Both the position numbers and the translations under genes were made by a program. The notes beneath the pieces were generated by a model. That model saw nothing but the letters and a program-made list of their open reading frames with translations, searched no databases and had not been told where the DNA came from. From the NCBI RefSeq assembly GCF_003431825.1, contig NZ_CP020083.1:3262501-3326500 (forward strand): a stretch of 64,000 nt of DNA, in the 5' to 3' direction. This document shows, piece by piece, positions 11,006-20,648 of the stretch; position 1 is the stretch's first letter, and each line of letters starts with the position of its first letter. The DNA is from Blastomonas fulva (GTDB taxonomy: Bacteria > Pseudomonadota > Alphaproteobacteria > Sphingomonadales > Sphingomonadaceae).

Positions 11006-11098
11006 ATGTCAAAAGCAAATCTACATTCGAATTTCGTCTCTCTGCCGGCGATGGCGACCGCGCTAGCGATCAGCGCCCTGATCAGCCCTGCCGCATTC
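11006..11098 (+). pseudogene. TonB-dependent receptor, 5' fragment (signal peptide) cut by IS91-family element
   Basis: The 31 codons from ATG 11006 encode a complete signal peptide: MSKANLHSNF followed by a hydrophobic core (ALAISALISPAAF). The frame then runs into the mobile element and stops at TAG 11102. Joining codon TTC (11096-11098) directly to GCT at 13641 restores ...SPAAF-AQDVQEQ..., a good AxA-type signal peptidase site in frame with the receptor body. This fragment is therefore the broken 5' end of the gene continuing at 13641. A ribosome-binding GGGGG tract precedes it. Confidence 0.88.
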
Positions 11099-11399
11099 GT
11101 TTAGAGTTTCGGACGCCGTGAGGCGTCGGAAAGTCGACGGTGCCCGAACCCGCGGTCGTCAGGTGCTGATGTCTATGGGGATTTCGATTTTGGGCTTGTG
11201 GGAGCAGCGGTGGGTGCTGCCGATAAGCGGACGGAACTGAAAGCGGACTGGCTGCTTTTGGGGTGACGAGCGGGTTGCCGTAAATCGGACCGTCCGATTT
11301 TGGAGGGCGCAGGTCTGCTTTTGGTGGGTGATGGCGCAGTGCTCTGTGCTCCCCGAAGCACGGTCGCTTCGGGGCCGGTTGAAGGCAGGCCGTGCCGGG
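11099..11399. other. Non-coding left end of the IS91-family element
   Basis: About 300 bases between the element boundary and the transposase stop codon. Apart from the terminal hairpin at 11112-11127 no gene is supported. The region lies beyond the 3' end of the transposase, where IS91 relatives have the rolling-circle origin (oriIS); this placement is inference. Confidence 0.5.
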
Positions 11400-12593
11400 T
11401 CACGACGATGTTCTCCCGGATGCGTTGACAGGATGCGGTGGTGCGCGCGGCTGATATCTGCGCTCGAAAGTCTCGATGATGACCATGCTGCCACCGCAGC
11501 ACGGGCACGGTGGCCGATGGTCCGGCGGATCGACAGCCGTGTCATCGATGGCAGGTGGCGCAACCGCCAGCAGTCGGCGGGCGTGTTCGAGATGGGCCTT
11601 GCGGGTCGCACCGGCCAGCAGCCCGTAATGGCGTATCCGGTGGAACCCGCGTGGCAGGTTGTGCAGCAGGAAGCGACGGATGAACTCGTCGGCGCCTAAG
11701 GTCATGTCCTGCTGGCGCTGCGCGCCATTGCGGCGATAATCCTTGTAGCGGAACGTGACGCCTTCACTGTCGAAGCGGAGGATGCGGCTGTTCGAGATGG
11801 CGACGCGGTGGGTATAGCGCGCCAGATAGGCGAGCACCGCCTCAGGTCCTGCAAAGGGCGGCTTGGCATAGACCACCCAGCGCTTTCTGCGGACCGGTGA
11901 CAGATGACGCAGAAAGGCCCGCCGCTCGGCGAGATGCGCCAGGCTGCCGAAGAACCCGAGCTTGCCGGCATCGTGGAGCGCGATCAGCCGCGTGAGGAAC
12001 AGGCGGCGGAACAGGGCGCCCAGGACACGGACGGGCAGAAGAAAGGCCGGGCGCGCAGATATCCAGCGCTCGCCATCACGCGCGATACCGCCGCCGGGCA
12101 CGATCATATGGACATGCGGATGATGGGTAAGCGCCGAGCCCCAGGTGTGGAGTACAGCGGTAATGCCGATACGTGCGCCCAGATGCCTGGGGTCGGCGGC
12201 GATGGTCAGCATCGTCTGGGAGGCGGCCTTGAACAGCAGGTCATAGAGCAGCGCCTTGTTGTGGAACGCAATGGCGCTGACCTGTGCCGGGAGCGTGAAC
12301 ACGACGTGGAAATAGCCCACCGGCAACAGGTCGGCCTCGCGCTCGGCCAGCCAGGTACGCGCGGCTGCTCCCTGGCACTTGGGGCAATGCCGGTTGCGAC
12401 AGCTGTTATAGGCGATCCGCCAATGCCCGCAGTCTGTGCAGGCTTCGACGTGACCGCCCATTGTAGCGGTGCGGCAATGCTCGACGGCCGACATGATCTT
12501 GAGCTGGTGCAGGCTCAGATGCCCGGCATGGGCAATGCGATAGCCAGGCCCTGCAACGCGGAAGATGTCGGCCACCTCTATGGAGGTGCGCAC
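11400..12593 (-). CDS. tnpA: IS91-family HUH (Y2) transposase
   Basis: 397 residues. An N-terminal zinc-binding region contains C52-x2-C55, C65, H69, C70 and C73 (CTDCGHW...CRNRHCPKC). The HUH metal motif is H160-V-H162 in HHPHVHMIVPGGG. The two catalytic tyrosines are Y256 and Y260 in YLARYTHRVAIS, with the three-residue spacing of IS91 Y2 nucleases. A further Cys pair (CPCCGG) lies near the C-terminus. The enzyme nicks one strand and drives rolling-circle transposition. All key residues are intact, so it is probably active. The start lies 6 bases downstream of the recombinase stop, indicating co-transcription. Confidence 0.93.
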   Translation of the reverse strand: MRTSIEVADIFRVAGPGYRIAHAGHLSLHQLKIMSAVEHCRTATMGGHVEACTDCGHWRIAYNSCRNRHCPKCQGAAARTWLAEREADLLPVGYFHVVFTLPAQVSAIAFHNKALLYDLLFKAASQTMLTIAADPRHLGARIGITAVLHTWGSALTHHPHVHMIVPGGGIARDGERWISARPAFLLPVRVLGALFRRLFLTRLIALHDAGKLGFFGSLAHLAERRAFLRHLSPVRRKRWVVYAKPPFAGPEAVLAYLARYTHRVAISNSRILRFDSEGVTFRYKDYRRNGAQRQQDMTLGADEFIRRFLLHNLPRGFHRIRHYGLLAGATRKAHLEHARRLLAVAPPAIDDTAVDPPDHRPPCPCCGGSMVIIETFERRYQPRAPPHPVNASGRTSS

Positions 12594-12599
12594 CGGGCC

Positions 12600-13508
12600 T
12601 CAGCCGTCGGGCACCTGCGCGGTGGATGAGGTCAAGGCCAGCCTGTCGAGCGGACTGATCACCGCTCGCATCGTCTTGGTTGCCACCTGTGTGTAGAAAG
12701 CGGTGGTGTTAAGCTTGGCATGGCCCAGCAACGCCTGGATGACGCGGATATCGACCCCGTCCTCCAGCAGATGGGTGGCGAAGCTGTGCCGCAAGGTGTG
12801 CGGGCCGACCCGCCTTGTGATGTCCGCTGCCTCGGCTGCCTCGACGACGACGCGATACAGCTGCCGGGTGCTGATCGGCAGCAGCGCGCTTCTGCCTGGG
12901 AAAAGCCAGCTGTCTGCATGCAACACGCCCTGTTGTCGTCCGGCGCGCCACCACTCGCGCAGCAGCACGAGCAGGCCTTCGGGCAGCATGGCGTTGCGAT
13001 ATCGGCCACCCTTGCCACGCTCGATACGCAGCACCATGCGCTTGCTGTCGATGTCGCGCACCTTGAGCGCCGAGACCTCGCCGACGCGCAGTCCCGCGCC
13101 ATAGGCAACCGACAGCGCTGCCTGATGCTTGAGGCAGGTCGTGGCCTCCAGCAACCGCTTCACCTCGTCCTGGGTCAGCACCACGGGGATCTTGCGGGCG
13201 TGCGAAGTGCGCACCAGCTTGCGCGCCAGATCGGGCCGATCCAGCGTGTGGGTGAAGAAGAACCGCAGCGCTGCAACTATGCTGTTCATCGTCGGCACCG
13301 GAACGCCGGTCTCGCGTTGGTCGATCTGGAAGCGCCGCAGATCCTCTGCAGTTGCCGTGTGCGGCGAGCGTCCCAGCCATGTGGCGAAACGTCCAACATC
13401 GCGGATATAGTTGCGCTGCGTCTCGCGGCTGAAGCGCCGCATGTTCATGTCCTCGATCAACCGCTGGCGCAGCGGGCTGACCGTACCGATCGCTATAAGC
13501 TCGTTCAT
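12600..13508 (-). CDS. Tyrosine recombinase (phage-integrase family) of the IS91-type element
   Basis: 302 residues. There is an N-terminal SAM-like core-binding domain (about residues 10-95) and a catalytic domain with the full set of residues: R141 (GAGLRVGE), K166 (GKGGRYR), H237-x2-R240 (PHTLRHSFATHLL), H263 (LLGHAKLNTT) and nucleophile Y272 (FYTQV). ISfinder recognises a subgroup of IS91-family elements with such a companion integrase. Its role in transposition (for example circle resolution) is not established. It is the first gene of a two-gene operon with tnpA. Confidence 0.9.
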   Translation of the reverse strand: MNELIAIGTVSPLRQRLIEDMNMRRFSRETQRNYIRDVGRFATWLGRSPHTATAEDLRRFQIDQRETGVPVPTMNSIVAALRFFFTHTLDRPDLARKLVRTSHARKIPVVLTQDEVKRLLEATTCLKHQAALSVAYGAGLRVGEVSALKVRDIDSKRMVLRIERGKGGRYRNAMLPEGLLVLLREWWRAGRQQGVLHADSWLFPGRSALLPISTRQLYRVVVEAAEAADITRRVGPHTLRHSFATHLLEDGVDIRVIQALLGHAKLNTTAFYTQVATKTMRAVISPLDRLALTSSTAQVPDG

Positions 13509-13640
13509 CGTTCGACTCCTCAGGTTGAAGGAGTCGAAATGGTCTGCCCACCACGGACACTGTTCAATCCAGGCGCTGCGCCCGCGCCGTCAGCTTAGCT
13601 TCACCCCAAACACCACTCCCGCGAAGCGGGTTCGTGCACC

Positions 13641-16600
13641 GCTCAGGATGTTCAGGAACAGGTCGAAGCGACCGCAGAGGCCACCGAAGGCACCATCGTG
13701 GTCACCGGCAGCCGCCTGTCTCGTGATGCAAATGCCACAGCACCGTTGCCGATCAGCACCGTGACTGCAGAGGCACTCGCAGCAGCGGGCAACTCCGATC
13801 CCACGGCAACGCTGCGCCAGATCCCCGCGCTGATCTCCTCGGGCACGGTCGCTGACTCGATCGAACGCGGCGGCGGCGGCATCGGCCAGGCCACGCTCAA
13901 CCTGCGCCAGCTTGGCTCCAACCGCACCCTGGTAGTCGTGGACGGCTATCGCCACGTTTCGGGCGTTGCCGGCCAGCAGACCGTCGACGTGTCGACCATC
14001 CCGGCAGCACTGATCGAGCGCGTCGAAGTGCTCACCGGCGGCGCATCGGCGATCTATGGCGCGGACGCGGTCACCGGCGTGGTCAACTATGTGCTCAAGA
14101 AGGATTTCGAAGGCATCGCACTCGACGGCTTTGCCAGCATGGCATCGCAGGGCGCGGGCGGCAGCTACCGGCTTGACGGCACGATCGGGCACAACTTCGG
14201 CGACGGCCGCGGTAACATCACTTTCTCGGCCGGCTATGCCAAGGACCTCGAAGTGCTGTTCGGCCAGCGTGACTTCACCCGTGACAACGGCCGCGGCAAC
14301 AACAGCACCACGTATGCCAACCCCGATCGTCGCTTCCAGCGCGGCGATATCAGCGCCGCTGCGACGCCCAACTTCGCAACGCGGTTCTCGCAGGCCGCCG
14401 GGCGCTTCCCGATCGGTTTTGCCATCCCCACCGCGGCCCAGTTCGCCACCCAGTTCCCCGGGCGCACGCCGACCGCAGCCGAACAGGCGCTGATCGACCG
14501 CGCGGCGAACGCACCTTTGTTCGTCATCGGAGCCGATCCCAAGTTCGCGATCAGCTCGGGCCAGGGCCTGATTTTCCGCAACGATTTCGGTTTCTTCAAT
14601 GCCGACATCAATCGCAACGGCGTGAACGACTGCCGCGAAAGCTATATCGGCCTCACCGGCTTTGGCGGCGGCGGCTGCTATGTCTCGACCCCCGGCGGCG
14701 GCGTGAAGATCTTCGAAGACGGCGTCATTTCGACCGGGTCCAACCAGTTCGGTGGCGATGGCGCGGTCGAACGCACCAACGAAACCTCGCTGATCCCCGA
14801 AAGCGAGCGCATCTTCGCGAACCTGCGCGCGAACTACGAGTTCTCGCCTGCAGCCAATGTGTTCATCGACGCCAAATATGCGCGCAACACCACCATTTCG
14901 CGCAACAACTACAACACCTTCTACGACAGCCTGCTGATCTTCCCCGACAACCCGTTCATTCCGGCGGTGCTGCAGGCGGATGCGAACCAGGCAGGCGGTC
15001 TGCGCGTCAGCCGTGACTTCCTCGATCTTGGTCCCAACATCCAGCGGGCCAAGCGCGAAACCTATCGCATCGTCGGCGGTCTGACCGGTGATATCACCGA
15101 TCACCTGAAGTACGAACTGGTCGGCAACTACGGCCGCACCGATAGCCAGGTGACCCAGGGCAACACGGTACGGTACGACCGCCTGTTCGCTGCGATCGAC
15201 GTGGTGCGTGGCCCCAACGGCCAGCCGATCTGCCGGTCGGACATCAGTGGCGTTCCGCATCCGGGCAGCGAAATCTTCCCGGTGATTGCACCCGGCTTCT
15301 TCACCTTCCGTCCCGGCGATGGCCAGTGCCGCCCGGCCAACATTCTGGCAGGGCAGAATTCGGTCAGCGCAGAAGCGGTGAACTTCATCACGACGCCCAC
15401 CACCGACCGCTTCCGGCTTGAGCAGATCGTGTTCACCGGCCTCGTCAGCGGCGATACCGGCGGCTTCTTCAATCTGCCCGGCGGTGCGATCCAGTTCGCG
15501 GTCGGCGGCGAGTACCGCAAGGAAAAGTCGCGTTCGCGGTTCAGCGATCTCGAGCTTGGCCTGCTTCCCGAAGGCTCGCCCGCAGGTCCGGCGGGTGCGT
15601 TCATCGGCGATATCTCTGACAACCAGTCGCTGATCTTCGACGCCCAGACCCGCACCTTCAATGCCGGCGGATCTTTCGACGTGATCGAGGCATTCGGTGA
15701 AATCTCGATCCCGATCCTCAAGGACACGCCGTTCTTCCACGAGCTGACCGTGGGTGGCGCAGCGCGCTATTCGGATTATTCGACGGTCGGAAGCGCGTTT
15801 ACCTGGAACGTGAACGGCATCTGGGCACCGATCCCTGATATCCGCTTCCGCGGCACCTATTCGCGCGCCATTCGCGCACCGAATATCGCCGAACTGTTCG
15901 ATCCGGCGCAGGGTGCGACCTTCCGTCCGGCAGATCCGTGCGATCTGATCAACCAGTCGGCCACGCCCAACCGCCTGCCCAACTGCATCGCGGCAGCCAC
16001 CGCGCTGGGGATCGCCAACCCCACGACCTTCCTCGCCAACTACAACGATCCGCTGACCGCGCGTTTCTCCGGAACCAGCGGCGGAAATCCCAACCTGACC
16101 GAGGAAACCGCCACGACCTTCACCGTCGGTGGCGTGCTGCAGCCGCGCTTCCTGCCCGGCCTGACCGTGTCGGTCGATTACTACTCGATCAAGATCGAGG
16201 ACGCGATCGCAGCGGTCACCGCGCAGGACATCGTCAACACCTGCTATGACAACACCACCTTCCCCAACCAGTTCTGCGACCTGTTCACGCGCAACGGACC
16301 TGGCTCGGGACCGACGACCTTCGGGTTCAACTTCCTGCGCCAGACCCAGCTCAACTTCGGCAAGATCGAAACCGCAGGCATCGATGCCTCGCTCGATTAC
16401 CGCTTCTCGATTGGCGGCAGCAACATTGCGCTGAACATCGCGGCCAACTGGACCGACAAGGTCAACCGGTTCTTCGATCCGGTCGATACCACGCTGGTCA
16501 ATCCCGGCCTCAACGAACTCGGCGCGCCCGAATGGTCAGGCGTGGGATCGGTGACCTACAACCGCGGACGGTTCACGCTGAACTATTCGCTGCAATATGT

Positions 16601-16844
16601 CGGCAAGCAGGCGGCCGCATCGGTGATCCAGATCGAGCGTATCCAGACCGAGTTCGGTCCGGCAGGCTTCGCTCCGGAATACTGGCTGCATAACATCGCT
16701 GCCAGCTTTGACGTCGCGGAGAACTTCACGATCACCGCGGGCATCAACAACGTGTCCGACCGCGAACCGTACCTGGCAAGCTCTGCCTATCCGGTCAGCG
16801 GCATCGGCCGGACCTTCTTCATGGCGGCGGGCGCCAAGTTCTGA
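13641..16844 (+). pseudogene. TonB-dependent receptor, 3' fragment (plug and barrel) separated from its signal peptide by the IS
   Basis: 1067 codons remain open and intact. They begin AQDVQEQVEATAEATEGTIVVTGSR, the usual TonB-box/plug entry of sphingomonad receptors. The plug follows (IERVEVLTGGASAIYGADAVTGVVNYV), then a long beta barrel with the family C-terminal regions (FRGTYSRAIRAPNIAELF, ...INNVSDREPY) and a final aromatic residue in GAKF. With the 5' fragment the original protein would be 1098 residues. No upstream ATG is in frame after the element; GTG at 13698 would give a product without a signal peptide. The gene is thus almost certainly non-functional. The lack of further damage suggests recent insertion. 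Confidence 0.9.
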
Positions 16845-16863
16845 TCGCCTGAAGTCGTCGAAT

Positions 16864-16904
16864 AAAAAGGGGTCGCGTTTCCTTGGGGAGCGCGGCCCTT
16901 TTTT
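16864..16904 (+). terminator. Rho-independent terminator after the TonB-receptor gene
   Basis: AAAAAGGGGTCGCG pairs with CGCGGCCCTTTTTT around a loop of about 13 bases. The 3' arm ends in a T run. It lies 20 bases after the receptor stop codon. Confidence 0.8.
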
Positions 16905-16940
16905 GTGGCACCTTTCGGCGGTCTGGTGCGTTGAGCGCGC

Positions 16941-17777
16941 ATGACAGGCACATGGCTCATCGTGAACGAGGCAAGCGGCAGCTACGATGCTGACGTGATC
17001 GCCGATATCGTAACCCGCTTCGCCGATGGCGGACAGCCGGTGGACTGCGTCGTCCGCTGCCCCGACGATACACTGCCGACGCCCGAACGGCTTGAGGCCG
17101 AGGGGGTGTCGATCCTGGCAATCTATGCGGGCGACGGCACCACCAACAGCGCGCTCAAGGCGGCGCAAGGCTGGGACGGAGATGTTCTGATCCTGCCTGG
17201 AGGCACGATGAACCTGCTGGCGCGCGCGCTGCATGGCGAGCATTCGTGCCAGGATATCATCGCATATGCCTGTCGCGACCGCCACACGCGGCGGCTCAAC
17301 ACGGTCCAGATCGGCGAGAACATCGCTTATGTCGGCGTGATCGCAGGCCCCACCACGAGCTGGGCCAAGGTCCGCGAGAATGCCCGGCGTGCCGACGTTG
17401 CCGATCTGGTGTTCACCACCATCCCGGCTGCGATATCCGAAAGCCTGAGCGGACCGCAGGTCGGCATCGAGGGCCACGATGGCACTTACCCTGCGATCTT
17501 CGCGGCGCCGCGTGAAAACACGCTGGCGCTGTGCGGGTTTACCGCATCGAGCATCGGCGAGGTGATCGCGCACGCCGGCGCCTGGCTTGATGGCGACTTT
17601 CGCGATGGACCCCGTGTCGATCTGGGCGAGGCGAGCCGCGCGACGCTGGTCAGCGAAGCCGACAGCATCGGCCTGCTGATCGATGGCGAACCTGCAGATT
17701 GCGCTCCGGGCGATACCTTGGTGCTAGGCCGCGCGCCGCACAACTTCATCGATACACGAGGACCTGCCGACCGATGA
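16941..17777 (+). CDS. Diacylglycerol-kinase-like (lipid kinase) protein
   Basis: 278 residues with the DAGK/YegS/sphingosine-kinase catalytic domain. The nucleotide loop is AGDGTTNSALK (residues 63-73; the usual GGDGT has Ala in the first position), and LPGGTMNLLARAL (85-97) is the second signature. The C-terminal half is a beta-sandwich that ends LVLGRAPHNF. Such enzymes phosphorylate lipids with ATP at the inner membrane; the acceptor here is unknown. The stop overlaps the ATG of the following phosphoesterase (ATGA), so the two are translationally coupled. No signal peptide. Confidence 0.82.
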   Translation: MTGTWLIVNEASGSYDADVIADIVTRFADGGQPVDCVVRCPDDTLPTPERLEAEGVSILAIYAGDGTTNSALKAAQGWDGDVLILPGGTMNLLARALHGEHSCQDIIAYACRDRHTRRLNTVQIGENIAYVGVIAGPTTSWAKVRENARRADVADLVFTTIPAAISESLSGPQVGIEGHDGTYPAIFAAPRENTLALCGFTASSIGEVIAHAGAWLDGDFRDGPRVDLGEASRATLVSEADSIGLLIDGEPADCAPGDTLVLGRAPHNFIDTRGPADR

Positions 17778-18502
17778 CGCTGCTGTTCCACGCCAGCGAT
17801 CTGCATTTTGGAGCCGAGGACAGCGCCGCGCTCGACTGGTTCACGCGCTGTGTCGAGGAAGACGCGCCCGAGGCGGTGGTGATCACCGGCGATCTGACCA
17901 TGCGTGCGCGCTCGCGCGAGTTCGCCGCTGCGCAAAGCTGGCTAACTGCGCTGGGCGTGCCCGTGCTGATCGAGCCCGGCAACCACGACCTGCCCTATTT
18001 CAACCCCGTCCGGCGCATATGGCGGCCTTATGGCCGGGTGATGCGGCTGCAGGAGCAGTTGCACGATGGCGTAAGCATCGATCACGTCCATCTGGTCTCG
18101 CTCCCCACCACTGCGCGCGCGCAATGGCGTCTCAACTGGTCCAAGGGCAAAGTCGGCAGCCGCGCGCTGCACAATGCTGTGCAATCGCTCGAAGCAGGCC
18201 CCGATGACACCTGCCGGATCGTGCTGACGCACCACCCGCTGATCGAGGCTGCGACCCGCACCAGCGGGCGCACCACGGGCGGCCGCGCGGCGCTGGAAGC
18301 CATTGCTGCGGCAGGTGCGCATGCCGTTCTGTCCGGCCATGTCCACGATCCGTTCGACCAGCGTGTTACGACGGCCTATGGGCCGGTGAGACTGATCGGC
18401 GCAGGCACATTGTCCGAGCGCGTCCGGACCTCGCGACCCTCGTTCAACCGCATCACGGTCGAGGGCGGCAGCCTGTCCGCCACGGTCTGCACGATGAATT
18501 AA
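17774..18502 (+). CDS. Calcineurin-like metallophosphoesterase (CpdA-like)
   Basis: 242 residues with all metallophosphoesterase motifs: SDLHFG (D-x-H), ITGDLTM (GD), GNHD, LTHHPL and LSGHVHDPF (GHxH). Size and motif spacing suit class III cyclic-nucleotide phosphodiesterases such as CpdA, but the substrate cannot be read from sequence. The start overlaps the lipid-kinase stop by four bases. The pairing of a lipid kinase and a phosphoesterase suggests a shared pathway, which is inference. Confidence 0.83.
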   Translation: MTLLFHASDLHFGAEDSAALDWFTRCVEEDAPEAVVITGDLTMRARSREFAAAQSWLTALGVPVLIEPGNHDLPYFNPVRRIWRPYGRVMRLQEQLHDGVSIDHVHLVSLPTTARAQWRLNWSKGKVGSRALHNAVQSLEAGPDDTCRIVLTHHPLIEAATRTSGRTTGGRAALEAIAAAGAHAVLSGHVHDPFDQRVTTAYGPVRLIGAGTLSERVRTSRPSFNRITVEGGSLSATVCTMN

Positions 18503-18579
18503 CGCGCCATAATCGTCCAAAACTTACAATCGACATTCGCCCTGCTAGTTTATCCTCCGACACCGGGGGGATTCGCAGC

Positions 18580-20631
18580 ATGCTCAGAAAACCGTTCAAT
18601 CCGTTCGAGGCGGCAATCTGGCGAAGGCTTGCCGAAACGCTGTTTGTCGAACCCGCACAGATGGCGATCAGTCCCCGCCAGGTGGTCGACAATCTGCAGC
18701 GCCTTTTTGCCAATATCGAAGGCGACACGCCGCGCGATACCGCGCTGTCGGTGATCGCGACCTGGGTGGTACTGGGTGGTCCGATCTGGCATTTTGCCCC
18801 GCGTCCTTTCCGCATCTGGCGGATCGAGCGGCGGCTGAAGAACAGCCGGATCGATCTGTTCCAGGACATGGCCCGCATCCGCGGCATCGTCTATGCGGGC
18901 TATTACGGCCATTGGCTCGACCAGGACGACGAAAATGCCAGCGACGCAGCCTCCGAAGACGCCAATCGTGCCAACCCGGTGTTCAATGCGATCGGCTTCA
19001 CCCTGCCCCGCCACCGGGCCCGTGCAGGGACCCCCGATGATCCGTTGATCGAGGAGCATGTCGGCAACGACCTTCCTCACACGGTGTTTGTTGGCGAAGA
19101 TGCGATCCCCGACAGCGTCGAGGTGATTGTCATCGGCTCGGGCGCGGGCGGCGCGGTCGCTGCCTCGAACCTTGCCGATCAGGGCTATGAGGTCCTTGTG
19201 GTCGAAGCCGGTCCTTACATGCCCAGCAGCCGGATGACCCCCAACGAGGCGCACATGTCTTCGAGCCTGTTCAAGGACGGAGCAATCCAGACAACGCGCA
19301 ACCGCGACATCATAGTCTTTCAGGGGCGTACGGTCGGCGGCTCCACCGTGGTCAACAATGGCATCTGCCTCAGGCTCGAGCGCGAGGGCGAAACCCATCC
19401 CGATGCCAATGACGTGCTGGCCACCTGGCGCGCGCTCGGCGCGGGTGTGGAACCGCAAGCGCTGGAGGAGAGCTATTGCCGGGTCGAGCAGCGGCTGGGC
19501 GTACACGAGATCGACAGAAGGCTGGGGCGCAACAACGGCACCCGGCTGCTTGACGGGTGGAACGCCTATCGCGCGGGATCCACCGATCCGCTCGACCAGC
19601 GTGCAATCTCGGGCTGGTTCCGCAAGAACTGGGGGCAGAAGACCGAACCCAATCATTGCGTCTCGTGCGGCTATTGCAACACCGGCTGCCCCTATGGACG
19701 CAAGCGCGCGATGCCCGAGAGCCTCCTGCGGCACGCGACGCTCAGCGCGCGACGCAAGGCGCGCATCCTGGCGCATGCCGAGGTCGCGCAGATCGGCTGG
19801 GGCGACCGTGTCATAGACGGACGGCGCGTGGCGACATCGGTGCAGGTGATGCTTCCCGATGGCCGCGGCAAGACGATCAGGGTCACCAAGGGCGTGGTCG
19901 TCGCCGCCGGCACCATCGCATCGAGCAACATCCTGTCAGCGAGCGGCATCGAAGGCACCGGCAAGGGCATCTCGCTCAACATCGCCTGCCCTGTGCCTGC
20001 GTTGATGCCCGATCCGGTCAACGCCTGGGACGAGGACCAGATGGCGACCTTCATCGATCGCGGCGACTTCCTGATCGAGAGCCATTTCCAGCCGCCGATG
20101 AGCATGGCTTCGCTGGTGCCGGGCTGGTTCGACGAGCACTTCCGCCGGATGCTCAACTACAACCGGCTGGCTTCGGCAGGCGCGCTATTCCCCGCCGACC
20201 GATTGGGAGAGATCAAAAAGGGCAAGCTTGGTTTCGAGCTCAAGCCGACCGATCTTGCCGTGCTTCGCCGCGCGCTGTCGACGCTGACCAAGATACACTT
20301 TGCGGGGGGTGCGACCGAGGTCTACCCCGCGCTGCTGCACGGCGAGACGCTGAGGGCAGGCATGACCGATGCCGAGATCGACGAATTCTACTGGAAGCAT
20401 ATCGAGGAACCCGATGACGTCGTGCTGTCTTCCAGTCACCCGCATGGCGGCAATGCGATCAACGCGGACCCTGCCAAGGGCGTGGTCGATCTAGACCAGC
20501 GGGTGCACGGCACCACCAACGTGCTGGTGACGGACGCGAGCGTGATGCCCAGCTGCATTCGCGTCAACGCGCAGCTGACCACCATGGCGATGGCCGACCG
20601 GGTGACTCATGGCAGGCGGGTGTTCGGCTGA
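18580..20631 (+). CDS. GMC-family FAD oxidoreductase with Cys-rich motif
   Basis: 683 residues. An N-terminal extension of about 180 residues (with a FAPRPFRIWRIERR segment) precedes the FAD-binding motif VIVIGSGAGGAVAA (residues 183-196) and GRTVGGSTVVNNG (249-261). The C-terminal GMC domain has the conserved SSSHPHGG and a final RVNAQLTTMAMADR. Between them C360, C363, C366 and C370 form C-x2-C-x2-C-x3-C-P, which matches a ferredoxin-type 4Fe-4S pattern but also occurs in GMC relatives without proven cluster. Likely an alcohol or sterol/long-chain alcohol oxidoreductase. A GGGGGG tract precedes the start. Confidence 0.85.
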   Translation: MLRKPFNPFEAAIWRRLAETLFVEPAQMAISPRQVVDNLQRLFANIEGDTPRDTALSVIATWVVLGGPIWHFAPRPFRIWRIERRLKNSRIDLFQDMARIRGIVYAGYYGHWLDQDDENASDAASEDANRANPVFNAIGFTLPRHRARAGTPDDPLIEEHVGNDLPHTVFVGEDAIPDSVEVIVIGSGAGGAVAASNLADQGYEVLVVEAGPYMPSSRMTPNEAHMSSSLFKDGAIQTTRNRDIIVFQGRTVGGSTVVNNGICLRLEREGETHPDANDVLATWRALGAGVEPQALEESYCRVEQRLGVHEIDRRLGRNNGTRLLDGWNAYRAGSTDPLDQRAISGWFRKNWGQKTEPNHCVSCGYCNTGCPYGRKRAMPESLLRHATLSARRKARILAHAEVAQIGWGDRVIDGRRVATSVQVMLPDGRGKTIRVTKGVVVAAGTIASSNILSASGIEGTGKGISLNIACPVPALMPDPVNAWDEDQMATFIDRGDFLIESHFQPPMSMASLVPGWFDEHFRRMLNYNRLASAGALFPADRLGEIKKGKLGFELKPTDLAVLRRALSTLTKIHFAGGATEVYPALLHGETLRAGMTDAEIDEFYWKHIEEPDDVVLSSSHPHGGNAINADPAKGVVDLDQRVHGTTNVLVTDASVMPSCIRVNAQLTTMAMADRVTHGRRVFG

Positions 20632-20648
20632 CCCGGCAAGCGTTGCTG

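Larger units (their letters stand above)
11099..13640 (-). mobile_element. IS91-family insertion sequence with companion tyrosine recombinase
   Basis: About 2.54 kb, bounded by the point where the receptor frame is lost (11098/11099) and where it resumes (13640/13641); the single G at the junction is ambiguous. It holds a recombinase gene and a Y2 HUH transposase gene in one minus-strand operon. Each end has a subterminal hairpin: GACGCC-GTGA-GGCGTC at 11112-11127, about 13 bases in, and CCCGC-GAA-GCGGG at 13618-13630, 10 bases in. No target duplication is present, as expected for rolling-circle IS91 transposition. In IS91 the replication origin end lies beyond the 3' end of the transposase, so oriIS is probably the left end here (inference). 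Confidence 0.85.

Noticed and set aside
13590..15740. Long minus-strand open frame over the TonB-receptor body
   Set aside because: Antisense shadow of a receptor with clear plug and barrel motifs; no start context or family match.
13698..16844. Functional TonB receptor starting at GTG 13698
   Set aside because: The protein would have no signal peptide and lacks a ribosome binding site; the upstream signal-peptide fragment shows the gene is interrupted.
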